From assembly GCA_021414305.1 (NCBI GenBank), contig JAIOOS010000022.1, positions 1-64,000 of the forward strand: a stretch of 64,000 nucleotides of DNA, written 5' to 3'. A program made the position numbers and the translations under genes. Below are positions 7,923 through 16,251 of the stretch, in pieces (the stretch's first letter is position 1; each line of letters starts with the position of its first letter). The notes below the pieces were generated by a model. The model was not told the DNA's origin. It ran no database searches and was given only the letters and a program-made list of their open reading frames with translations. The DNA comes from Burkholderiales bacterium. GTDB taxonomy: Bacteria > Pseudomonadota > Gammaproteobacteria > Burkholderiales > Burkholderiaceae_C.

Positions 7923-10076
7923 ATGTTCGATCGCATCAAGGGGCTGCTGCGGCCCGCCGGCGCCGGCCCGAAAGCGTCGCCGCCGCAGGTGCCGCCTTCG
8001 CGCGAGCGCAGCGCCGCACTGAAGGCCGAGGGCGAGGCCTTTCTCGCCGCCGGCAAGCTGGCCGAGGCGACCCGCTGCTACCAGGCGGCGACCGAGGCCG
8101 ACCCGGCCGACGCCGCGGCGTACCTGCCGCTCGGCTACGCGCTGCGCGAGCAAGGCCAGCTCGACGCCGCGATCGCCACCCTCGAGACGGCGCTCGAGCT
8201 CGACCCGCGCGCGATCGACGGCCACTACCTGCTCGCGCTGACCCTGCAGGACCGGGGACGGCTGCCGGAAGCGATCCGCCACCTCGAGGCGATCGTCGCG
8301 CTCGATCCCGGGGTGGTCGACGCGTACGTCCGGCTCTGCCAGGCGCACGTCCAGTCGGGCAACATGGCCGCGGCGGCGGCAGTGGTCGACAAGGGCATCG
8401 TCCACCTGCCCGAGGCGGCCGACCTCCACTCGCTGTCGGGCAACCTGAACCTGCATCGCGGCCAGCTCGAGGCAGCCATCGCTGCCTATCGCCGGGCGAC
8501 CGCGATCGATCCCGCCCATCCCGAAGCGCACTACAACTGCGGCATCGCGCTGCTCGGCGCGCATCGGCCGGCCGAGGCGCTGGCCAGCTTCGACGCGGCC
8601 TTGCGCGCGCGGCCCGACTATCCCGCGGCGCTCAGCCACCGCGCCGGCGTGCTGCTTCAGCTCGGCCGCCCTGCCGAGGCGCTGGCCGGCTACGAGCAGG
8701 TGGTGCAGCTCGCTCCCGAACTGACCGCGGCATGGATCCAGAAGGGCCGGATCCTGCGCGACGCGAAGCGGCTCGACGAGGCGCTCGCCAGCTTCGAGCG
8801 CGCGCTCGCCGCCGAGCCCGGCAACCTCGACCTGGTCAACGACCTCGGCCTGGTGCTGCGCGACCTGAAGCGGCCGCTCGAGGCGCTGGCCGCGTTCGAC
8901 CGGGCGCTGCAGGCCAAGCCCGACTTCGCCGAGGCGCTGAGCAACCGGGGCCTCGTCCTCCATGAGCTCGACCGCCTCGACGAATCGCTGGCCGCTTACG
9001 ACCGCTCGCTGCAACTGCGGCCCGACCTGGCCGACACCCACGCCAACCGCGGCAACGCCTTGCAGGAGCTCGGCCGGCACGAGGAGGCGCTCGCCGCCTA
9101 CCAGCGCGCCCTCGAGATCAAGCCAGGGTACGAGGCGGTCTATCTCAACGAGAGCTTGTCGCGCCTGGTGCTCGGCGATCTTCCCGGCGGCTGGCCGAAG
9201 TACGAGTGGCGCTGGCAGAACAACTCGGAAGCGCCGCCGGCGCGCCAGTTCAGCGAGCCGATCTGGCTCGGCAAGGAGCCGCTCGCAGGCAAGACGGTCA
9301 TGCTCTACGCCGAGCAGGGCCTGGGCGACACGATCCAGTTCTGCCGCTATGCGAAGGTGCTGTCGGAGCAGGGTGCGAAGGTCCTGCTGCGGGTGCAGCC
9401 GCCGCTCGTTCCCTTGCTGCAGGGCCTGGCCGGGGTCGAGCGCCTGCTCGTGCCGGGCGAGACGCCGCCGCGCTTCGACTTCCACTGCCCGCTGCTCAGC
9501 CTGCCGCTCGCTTTCGGCACCTCGCTGCAATCGATCCCCGGGGGCGGCGCCTACCTGCACGTCTCGGGCTCGAACTTCGCGGGGCGGCTCGCCGCATGGC
9601 AGGCGCGCCTCGGGCCGAAGGACAGGCCGCGCATCGGCCTGGTCTGGTCGGGCAACGCGCATCACAAGAACGACCGCAACCGCTCGATTCCGCTGCGCAC
9701 CTTCGCCCGGATCGTCTCGCCCGAGGCCCGCTTCGTGTCGCTGCAGAACGCGGCGCGCGAGGCCGACGCCGCAGTGCTCGCGCAACGCGGCGACATCGCC
9801 TGGTTCGGCGCCGAGCTGGTCGACTTCGCCGAGACCGCCGCGCTCGTCGCCCAGCTCGACCTCGTGATCTCGGTCGACACCTCGGTCGCGCACCTCGCGG
9901 CGGCGATGGGCAAGCCGGTCTGGCTGCTGCTGCCGGTCAATCCCGACTGGCGCTGGCTGCTCGAGCGCGAAGACAGCCCGTGGTACCGGTCGATGCGCCT
10001 CTTTCGCCAGACGCGGCGGGGCGACTGGAGCGACGTCGTCGCGCGCATCGAGCAGGAGATCGCGCGCCTCGCCTGA
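7923..10076 (+). CDS. TPR-repeat protein with C-terminal glycosyltransferase-like domain
   Basis: The protein has 717 residues. From about residue 35 to 410 there are eleven regular 34-residue TPR units with A-x3-G, A and P-x-x at the expected places. The C-terminal 300 residues resemble the GT9/GT41-like domain often fused to TPRs: RIGLVWSGNAHHKNDRNRS, then VISVDTSVAHLAAAMGKPVW and LLLPVNPDWRW. The TPR superhelix probably holds a protein partner or acceptor, as in O-GlcNAc-transferase-like proteins. Placement near pilin, a pilin ligase and two methyltransferases suggests protein or surface-glycan modification, but neither donor nor acceptor can be read from sequence. Confidence 0.82.
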   Translation: MFDRIKGLLRPAGAGPKASPPQVPPSRERSAALKAEGEAFLAAGKLAEATRCYQAATEADPADAAAYLPLGYALREQGQLDAAIATLETALELDPRAIDGHYLLALTLQDRGRLPEAIRHLEAIVALDPGVVDAYVRLCQAHVQSGNMAAAAAVVDKGIVHLPEAADLHSLSGNLNLHRGQLEAAIAAYRRATAIDPAHPEAHYNCGIALLGAHRPAEALASFDAALRARPDYPAALSHRAGVLLQLGRPAEALAGYEQVVQLAPELTAAWIQKGRILRDAKRLDEALASFERALAAEPGNLDLVNDLGLVLRDLKRPLEALAAFDRALQAKPDFAEALSNRGLVLHELDRLDESLAAYDRSLQLRPDLADTHANRGNALQELGRHEEALAAYQRALEIKPGYEAVYLNESLSRLVLGDLPGGWPKYEWRWQNNSEAPPARQFSEPIWLGKEPLAGKTVMLYAEQGLGDTIQFCRYAKVLSEQGAKVLLRVQPPLVPLLQGLAGVERLLVPGETPPRFDFHCPLLSLPLAFGTSLQSIPGGGAYLHVSGSNFAGRLAAWQARLGPKDRPRIGLVWSGNAHHKNDRNRSIPLRTFARIVSPEARFVSLQNAAREADAAVLAQRGDIAWFGAELVDFAETAALVAQLDLVISVDTSVAHLAAAMGKPVWLLLPVNPDWRWLLEREDSPWYRSMRLFRQTRRGDWSDVVARIEQEIARLA

Positions 10077-10140
10077 AAGCGCGCCGCGGCCGGCGAGTAC
10101 CTGTCTCTTAGACTCGCGCGATTCCAACGGGGGCTCCCGA

Positions 10141-13100
10141 ATGAGAACGCGCGACATCGCTGTCCTGTGCATCGGCCTGACCCTGGGGTTCGCGGCGCAT
10201 GCCGCCACCATCGTCGCCGCCAGCCCGCAGGGCGAGGTCGCCCAGGTCCGCCAGGTGACGGTCAAGTTCTCCGAGGCGGTTGTTGCCTTCGGCGACCCGC
10301 GCCTCGCCGACCCCTTTGCCATCGCGTGCCAGGGTGCAACGCCCGCCGGCGCGGGCCGCTGGGCCAGCGACCGGGTCTGGCTCTACGACTTTCGCGAGGC
10401 GCTGCCGCCGGGCACGAAGTGCACCGCGAAGCTGCGCGCCGACTGGAAGCCGAGCGCGGCGGCGAGCGGCGCGGCGGCTGCGGCGGCGCTCACCGGTCCG
10501 GGCGAGTTCAGCTTCTCGACCGGCGGCCCGGCCATCGTCGCGATGCAGCCGGGCGAGGGCGCCGAGGTCGAGGAGGACCAGCACTTCCTGATCCGCCTCA
10601 ACGGCCCGGCGGTCGAGGCGAGCGTGCTCGCCAACGCCTGGTGCGAGGTCGAAGGCCTCGGCGAGCGGCTGCCGCTCCGGCTGATCGGCGGCGACCTGCG
10701 CGCGCAATTGCTGAAGGCGCGGCGCATTCCGCCGGCGCAGTGGCCGCGCCTGCTGATCGCGCGTTGCGACCGACCGTTGCCGAACGCGGCCGCAGTCCGG
10801 CTGGTCTGGGGCAAGGGCATCGCGGCCGCGGCCAATCCGAAGGTCGTGACGACGATCGAGCAGCGCTTTCGCATGCGGGTTCGTCCCGCCTTCACGGCCG
10901 AGTTCAGCTGCGAGCGCGAGAAGGCGGCCGCGCCCTGCCTGCCGATCCGGCCGATGAGCGTGCGCTTCTCGGCGCCGGTGCCGCGCGAGCTCGCGGCGCA
11001 GGTGCGGCTTCAGCCTTCGAGCGGCGAGGCGCTGGCGCCGGTGTTCGACAAGGACGACAAGGCGACCGAGCTGACCGAGCTCGCCTTCCCCAAGCCGCTC
11101 GCCGAGAACGCGGCCTACAGCATCGCCATGCCGCGCGAGCTGAAGGACAACGCCGGCCGGCCGCTGGCGAACGCGGCGAGCTTTCCGCTCAAGGTCGCGA
11201 CCGGCGCGGCGCCGCCGATCGCCAAGTTCGCAGCGGCGCCGTTCGGCGTGATCGAGCGCAACGCCGACGGGGTGTTGCCGGTGACGCTGCGCCACGTGCA
11301 GGCCGAGCTGCGCGGCGGCGCCGCTGCCGCGAGCGCGCCGGCCGCGGCGAGCGCCGGGCAGGTGCGGGTGAAGCGCCTGCAGAGCGACGCCGACATCCTC
11401 GCCTGGTACGCGAAGCTGCAGAAGTACCACGAGACGCAGATGACCGCCGAGGAGCTCGGCCTGCCGAAGAGCCAGTGGTTCACGACCGAGGACGACACCG
11501 ACGCGAAAGGCCGGCCGATCAAGCGCAAGGTCGAGCGCCGGGTCGGCACGCGCGAGGTCTCGCTGCTCGCCAAGGAGACCGATGCGAAGCGGCTCGATCT
11601 GCCGCAGCTCGCCGGCGGCGACCCGCGGCCGTTCGAGGTGGTCGGCCTGCCGCTCGAGGGGCCCGGCTATCACGTCGTCGAGATCGAATCGCTGCGCCTC
11701 GGCCAGGCGCTGCTCGACAAGCGCGCGCCGATGTACGTGCGCACTGGCGTGCTCGTCACCAACCTCGGCGTGCACTTCAAGCTCGGCCGCGAGAACAGTG
11801 TCGTCTGGGTGACCACCCTCGACCGCGGCAAGCCGGTCGAGGGGGCCGAGATCGCCGTCAACGACTGTTTCGGCAAGCCCCTCTGGAGCGGGCGCAGCGA
11901 CGCCAAGGGCCTCGCGGTCGTGGCCCGTGCGCTCGATGCCAGCTTCGAGAACTGCCCGGCGGACAACGGGTTTTTCGTCACCGCGCGCAAGGCGGATGAA
12001 AAGGGCGGTGCGACCGACGTCGCCTTCGTCTTCAGCAGCTGGCAGAAGGGCATCGAGTCGTGGCGCTTCAACGTGCCGACCGGGCGCGGCGCCGAGCCCG
12101 ACCTGCGCGCCGCGACGGTGTTCGACCGCACGCTCCTGCGCGCCGGCGAGACGGTGTCGATGAAGCACTTCGTCCGCACCGAGACCGCGGCCGGCCTCGC
12201 CATGGTGCCTGCCGCCAAGCTGCCGACGACGGTGAAGCTGGTGCACCAGGGCAGCGGCCAGGAGTTCGTGTTCCCGCTGCAATGGAGCGGTGGCGGGCGC
12301 AGCGCGACGACCGTCTGGAACATTCCGCCCGCAGCCAAGCTCGGCGTCTACGAGGTCTCGCTCGAGCGGCCGAACGGCGACGCCAAGCCGCGCCGTGAAG
12401 GCGACGGCGAAGGCGAAGGCGAGGAACGGCAGCGCACCTGGAGCAGCGGCAACTTCCGGGTCGAGGAGTTCCGCCTGCCCTTGGTCGACGCCCGCCTGTC
12501 CGGACCGAAGTCGGTCGCGGTCGCGCCCGCGAGCGTCGCCGTCGACGTGCAGATGAGCTACTTCTCCGGCGGGCCGATGAGCGGCGCCGCGCTGCGCGCG
12601 TCGGCCCTGCTGAAGAGCCACAGCCCGAGCTTCGCCGGCTACGACGATTTCTCGTTCGAGCCGCCGCGCGATCCGAAGAAGGCCGAGCAGGAAGGCAGCG
12701 AGAACGACGAGGGCGACGGCGCGGCGCGCGACGGCAAGCTCGTCGCCGACAAGCTGCCGCTGCTGATCGACCGCAACGGCGCCGCGAGCTTCACGCTCAA
12801 GGACTTGCCGAAGGTCGTGCGGCCGAGCCAGATCGACGCCGAAGTGAGCTTCGCCGATCCGAACGGCGAAACGCAGACCGTCGCCACCCGCGTCGACCTC
12901 TGGCCGAGCGCGGTGGTGCTCGGCGTGCGCGCCGGCTCGTGGGCGAGCAATCGCGGCAGCGCCAAGTTCACCGTGCTCGCGCTGGATACGGCGGGAAAGC
13001 CGATCAAGGGGCAGAGCGTCGCGGTGAAGGGCCGCGTCAGCCAGATCATCTCGACGCGAAAGCGCATGGTCGGCGGCTTCTACGCCTACGACAACCGGAC

Positions 13101-16100
13101 CGAGGTCAAGGAGCTCGGGTCGCTGTGCTCGGGCACCACCGACGACCGCGGCCTGCTTCTTTGCGAGGCGACGCTCGAGACGGCCGGCCAGGTCGAGCTC
13201 GTGGCCGAGTCGAAGGACGGCGCGGGCAACCCGGTGGCGGCGGCGGCCACGGTCTGGATCACGAAGCAGGGCGAGCTCTGGTTCGCGCAGGACAACGACG
13301 ACCGGATCGACGTGCTGCCCGAGAAGAAGCGCTACGAGCCGGGCGAGACCGCGCGCCTGCAGGTGCGCATGCCTTTCCGCGAGGCGACGGCGCTGGTCGC
13401 GGTGGAGCGCGAAGGCGTGATCGCGACCCAGGTGGTGACGCTGCGCGGCGACGACCCGACGGTCGAGCTGAAGGTCGAGCCTGCCTGGGGCCCGAACGTC
13501 TACGTCAGCGTGCTCGCGCTGCGCGGCCGGATCCGCGAGACGCCGTGGTATTCGTTCTTCACCTGGGGCTGGAAGGAGCCGCTCGACTGGTGGCGGAGCT
13601 TCCGCGGCGACGGCAAGGACTGGCAGGCGCCGACGGCGATGATCGATCTCGCCAAGCCGGCGTTCAAGCTCGGCGTCGCCAAGCTGCAGGTGGGCCTCGC
13701 CGCGCACGAGCTGCAGGTCAGCGTCACGGCCGACAAGCCGCAGTACGCGGTCCGGCAGACGGCGATGGCGAAGATCAAGGTCACGCAGGGCGGCAAGCCG
13801 ATGGCCGGCGCGCACGTCGCCTTCGCCGCGGTCGACGAGGGCCTGCTCGCCCTGCGCGGCAACGACTCGTGGAACCTGCTCGAGGCGATGATCAGGGAGC
13901 GCGCCTGGGGCGTGGAGACGAGCACCGCGCAGAGCGAGATCATCGGCCGGCGCCACTACGGCCGAAAGGCGGTCGCCGCGGGGGGCGGCGGCGGCCGCGG
14001 CTCGGCGCGCGAGCTGTTCGACACGCTGCTGATCTGGAAGGCGAGCATCGTCGTCGACGCCAATGGCGAGGCGACGGTCGCGGTGCCGATCAACGATTCG
14101 CTCACCAGCTTCAAGCTCGTCGCCGTCGCCGACGCCGAGGTGCAGAAGTTCGGCACCGGCAGCACCAGCATCCGCGTCACGCAGGACCTGCAGGTGCTCG
14201 CCGGCCTGCCGCCGCTGGTGCGCGACGGCGACCAGTTCAGCGCCATGCTGACCCTGCGCAACACGACGGCGCGCGAGATGAAGGTGCGGGCGACGCTGCA
14301 GGGCACCGCGAACCTGCCGGCGACCGGCAACAGCAGCGAGATCGTGCGCGTGCCGATCGCTCTCGCACCGCAGGACGTGGTGCTCGCCGCCGGCGCGGCG
14401 AAGGAAGTGGTCTGGCCGGTCAGCGTGCCGGCCGAGGCCTTCAGCATCGCCTGGGAGGCCGCCGCCGAAGAGGGCAGCGCGAAGGACCGGCTGAAGGTGA
14501 CGCAGCTCGTCGCCGCCGCGGTGCCGGTGCGCGTGCTGCAGGCGACGCTGGCGCAGCTCGACGGCAGCTTCTCGCTTCCGGTCGCGGCGCCGGCCGATGC
14601 CTTGCTCGTCGGCACGCCGCCGGCGAGCGGCAGCGCGGCCACCGCTGCGAAGGTGCGCGGCGGCCTCGTCGTCGCGGTGCAGCCGAAGCTCAGCGGCGCC
14701 TTGCCCGGCATGCGCCGCTTCTTCGAGACCTATCCGTTCGCCTGCCTCGAGCAGAAGACCTCGAAGGCGGTCGGCCTGAAGGACGCGAAGCTCTGGGAAG
14801 GCGTCGCCAACACCCTGCCGACCTACCTCGACAGCGACGGCCTGGCGAGCTACTTTCCGCCGCGCGCGGGCGAGGCGCCGAGCGGCAGCGACCGGCTCAC
14901 CGCCTACGTGCTCGCGGCGACGCACGAAGCCGGCTTCGCCCTGCCGGCGCCGGCACGCGACGCGATGCTCGCCGGCCTGGCCGGCTTCGTCGAAGGCCGG
15001 ATCGAGCGAAAGACCTGGTCGCCGCGGCCGGACCTCGACGTGCGCAAGCTCGCCGCGATCGAGGCGCTCTCGCGCTTCGGCAAGGCGCAGGCGAAGACGC
15101 TGGGCTCGATCAACCTCACGCCCAACGTCTGGCCGACCGCGGCGGTGATCGACTGGCTCAATATCCTGAAGCGCGTCGACGGCATTCCCGAGCGCGCGAA
15201 GCGCCTCGAGGAGGCGAACCAGATCCTGCGCGGCCGCCTCACCTATGGCGGCACGACGCTGAAGTTCAGCACCGAGGAGAGCGACTTCTGGTGGTGGCTG
15301 ATGGACAGCGCCGACGCGAACGCCGCGCGGCTGATCCTCGCGGTGCTCGACGACCCGGCGTGGAAGGACGAGCTGCCGAAGATGGTCGTCGGCTCGCTCG
15401 CCCGGCAGCGGCGTGGCGCGTGGCTCACGACCACGGCCAACCTCTGGGGCTCGCTCGCGCTCGACAAGTTCGCGGCCAAGTTCGAGTCGCAGAAGGTCGC
15501 CGGCACGACGACGGCGACGATCGAGCCGCCGGCGCCTGGCGCTGCAGCTTCGGCGACGCGCGTTGCCGACTGGAGCGCGCAGGCGGCGGGCGGCAAGGCG
15601 ACGCTGGCCTGGCCGCCGGGCCCAGGCCCGGGCACGCTTGTCGTCGCGCAGCAAGGCAGCGGCAAGCCGTGGCTCACGGTGCAAAGCCTGGCCGCGATTC
15701 CGCTCAAGGCGCCGTTCGCCGCGGGCTACAGCATCGCCCGCAGCGTCACCGCGGTCGAGCAGAAGGACAAGTCGCGCTGGTCGCGCGGCGACGTCGTCCG
15801 CGTGCGGCTCGAGATCGACGCCCAGGCCGACATGACCTGGGTGGTCGTCAGCGATCCGGTGCCGGGCGGCGCGACCATCTTCGGCTCGGGGCTCGGCCGC
15901 GATTCAGCGATCGCGACCCGCACCGAGAAGCGCGCCGGCTCGGCGTGGCCGGCGCACGAGGAGCGCAGCTTCGAGGCGTTCCGCAGCTACTACGAGTATT
16001 TGCCGCGCGGCAAGCACGTGGTCGAGTACAGCGTCCGGCTGAACAACCCGGGCCGGTTCGCGTTGCCGCCGACGCGAGTCGAGGCGATGTATGCGCCGGA

Positions 16101-16146
16101 GAGCTTCGGCGAGGCGCCGAATGGGGTGGTCGAGGTGGGGCCGTGA
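10141..16146 (+). CDS. Bacterial alpha-2-macroglobulin (YfhM-like)
   Basis: This 2001-residue exported protein is built like bacterial alpha-2-macroglobulins: a row of MG beta-sandwich domains, a bait region, then a thioester domain with Cys1535-Leu-Glu-Gln1538 (in PFACLEQKTSK), and C-terminal complement-like and receptor-like domains. Family members trap attacking proteases in the periplasm by covalent capture after bait cleavage. The signal peptide (about residues 1-21, ending AAHA) lacks a convincing lipobox, whereas E. coli YfhM is a lipoprotein, so this form is probably soluble in the periplasm. It is followed by pbpC, the conserved partner, separated by a palindromic repeat at 16164-16251. 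Confidence 0.93.
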   Translation: MRTRDIAVLCIGLTLGFAAHAATIVAASPQGEVAQVRQVTVKFSEAVVAFGDPRLADPFAIACQGATPAGAGRWASDRVWLYDFREALPPGTKCTAKLRADWKPSAAASGAAAAAALTGPGEFSFSTGGPAIVAMQPGEGAEVEEDQHFLIRLNGPAVEASVLANAWCEVEGLGERLPLRLIGGDLRAQLLKARRIPPAQWPRLLIARCDRPLPNAAAVRLVWGKGIAAAANPKVVTTIEQRFRMRVRPAFTAEFSCEREKAAAPCLPIRPMSVRFSAPVPRELAAQVRLQPSSGEALAPVFDKDDKATELTELAFPKPLAENAAYSIAMPRELKDNAGRPLANAASFPLKVATGAAPPIAKFAAAPFGVIERNADGVLPVTLRHVQAELRGGAAAASAPAAASAGQVRVKRLQSDADILAWYAKLQKYHETQMTAEELGLPKSQWFTTEDDTDAKGRPIKRKVERRVGTREVSLLAKETDAKRLDLPQLAGGDPRPFEVVGLPLEGPGYHVVEIESLRLGQALLDKRAPMYVRTGVLVTNLGVHFKLGRENSVVWVTTLDRGKPVEGAEIAVNDCFGKPLWSGRSDAKGLAVVARALDASFENCPADNGFFVTARKADEKGGATDVAFVFSSWQKGIESWRFNVPTGRGAEPDLRAATVFDRTLLRAGETVSMKHFVRTETAAGLAMVPAAKLPTTVKLVHQGSGQEFVFPLQWSGGGRSATTVWNIPPAAKLGVYEVSLERPNGDAKPRREGDGEGEGEERQRTWSSGNFRVEEFRLPLVDARLSGPKSVAVAPASVAVDVQMSYFSGGPMSGAALRASALLKSHSPSFAGYDDFSFEPPRDPKKAEQEGSENDEGDGAARDGKLVADKLPLLIDRNGAASFTLKDLPKVVRPSQIDAEVSFADPNGETQTVATRVDLWPSAVVLGVRAGSWASNRGSAKFTVLALDTAGKPIKGQSVAVKGRVSQIISTRKRMVGGFYAYDNRTEVKELGSLCSGTTDDRGLLLCEATLETAGQVELVAESKDGAGNPVAAAATVWITKQGELWFAQDNDDRIDVLPEKKRYEPGETARLQVRMPFREATALVAVEREGVIATQVVTLRGDDPTVELKVEPAWGPNVYVSVLALRGRIRETPWYSFFTWGWKEPLDWWRSFRGDGKDWQAPTAMIDLAKPAFKLGVAKLQVGLAAHELQVSVTADKPQYAVRQTAMAKIKVTQGGKPMAGAHVAFAAVDEGLLALRGNDSWNLLEAMIRERAWGVETSTAQSEIIGRRHYGRKAVAAGGGGGRGSARELFDTLLIWKASIVVDANGEATVAVPINDSLTSFKLVAVADAEVQKFGTGSTSIRVTQDLQVLAGLPPLVRDGDQFSAMLTLRNTTAREMKVRATLQGTANLPATGNSSEIVRVPIALAPQDVVLAAGAAKEVVWPVSVPAEAFSIAWEAAAEEGSAKDRLKVTQLVAAAVPVRVLQATLAQLDGSFSLPVAAPADALLVGTPPASGSAATAAKVRGGLVVAVQPKLSGALPGMRRFFETYPFACLEQKTSKAVGLKDAKLWEGVANTLPTYLDSDGLASYFPPRAGEAPSGSDRLTAYVLAATHEAGFALPAPARDAMLAGLAGFVEGRIERKTWSPRPDLDVRKLAAIEALSRFGKAQAKTLGSINLTPNVWPTAAVIDWLNILKRVDGIPERAKRLEEANQILRGRLTYGGTTLKFSTEESDFWWWLMDSADANAARLILAVLDDPAWKDELPKMVVGSLARQRRGAWLTTTANLWGSLALDKFAAKFESQKVAGTTTATIEPPAPGAAASATRVADWSAQAAGGKATLAWPPGPGPGTLVVAQQGSGKPWLTVQSLAAIPLKAPFAAGYSIARSVTAVEQKDKSRWSRGDVVRVRLEIDAQADMTWVVVSDPVPGGATIFGSGLGRDSAIATRTEKRAGSAWPAHEERSFEAFRSYYEYLPRGKHVVEYSVRLNNPGRFALPPTRVEAMYAPESFGEAPNGVVEVGP

Positions 16147-16163
16147 GATTCGCGGCAGGCGGC

Positions 16164-16251
16164 CCCTCACCCCGGCCCTCTCCCCGGAGTACCGGGGCGA
16201 GGGAGCAGCTTTTCACCCTCTCCCGCTTGCGGGAGAGGGCCGGGGTGAGGG
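16164..16251. repeat. Palindromic two-module repeat, copy A (between the macroglobulin gene and pbpC)
   Basis: Two hairpin modules lie in opposite orientation. The outer arms 16164-16184 and 16231-16251 are perfect 21-base inverted repeats. The right module has an inner hairpin of CTCTCCCGC and GCGGGAGAG, and the left one an inner stem CCCCGG/CCGGGG. The right 36 bases (16216-16251) are identical to 32126-32161 inside uvrA. It looks like a REP/BIME-type mobile palindrome. Its last bases contain GGGAGAGG followed six bases later by GTG, which may serve as ribosome-binding site and start of pbpC. Confidence 0.85.

Noticed and set aside
10108-15684. 1858-codon open frame on the minus strand
   Set aside because: It is exactly antisense to the alpha-2-macroglobulin, is dominated by Arg, Ala, Gly and Leu with no domain signature, and arises from strong third-position GC.
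12939-16244. Long plus-strand open frame preceding pbpC
   Set aside because: It overlaps the macroglobulin in another frame and is Arg-rich; only the part from about 16245 on has PBP motifs.
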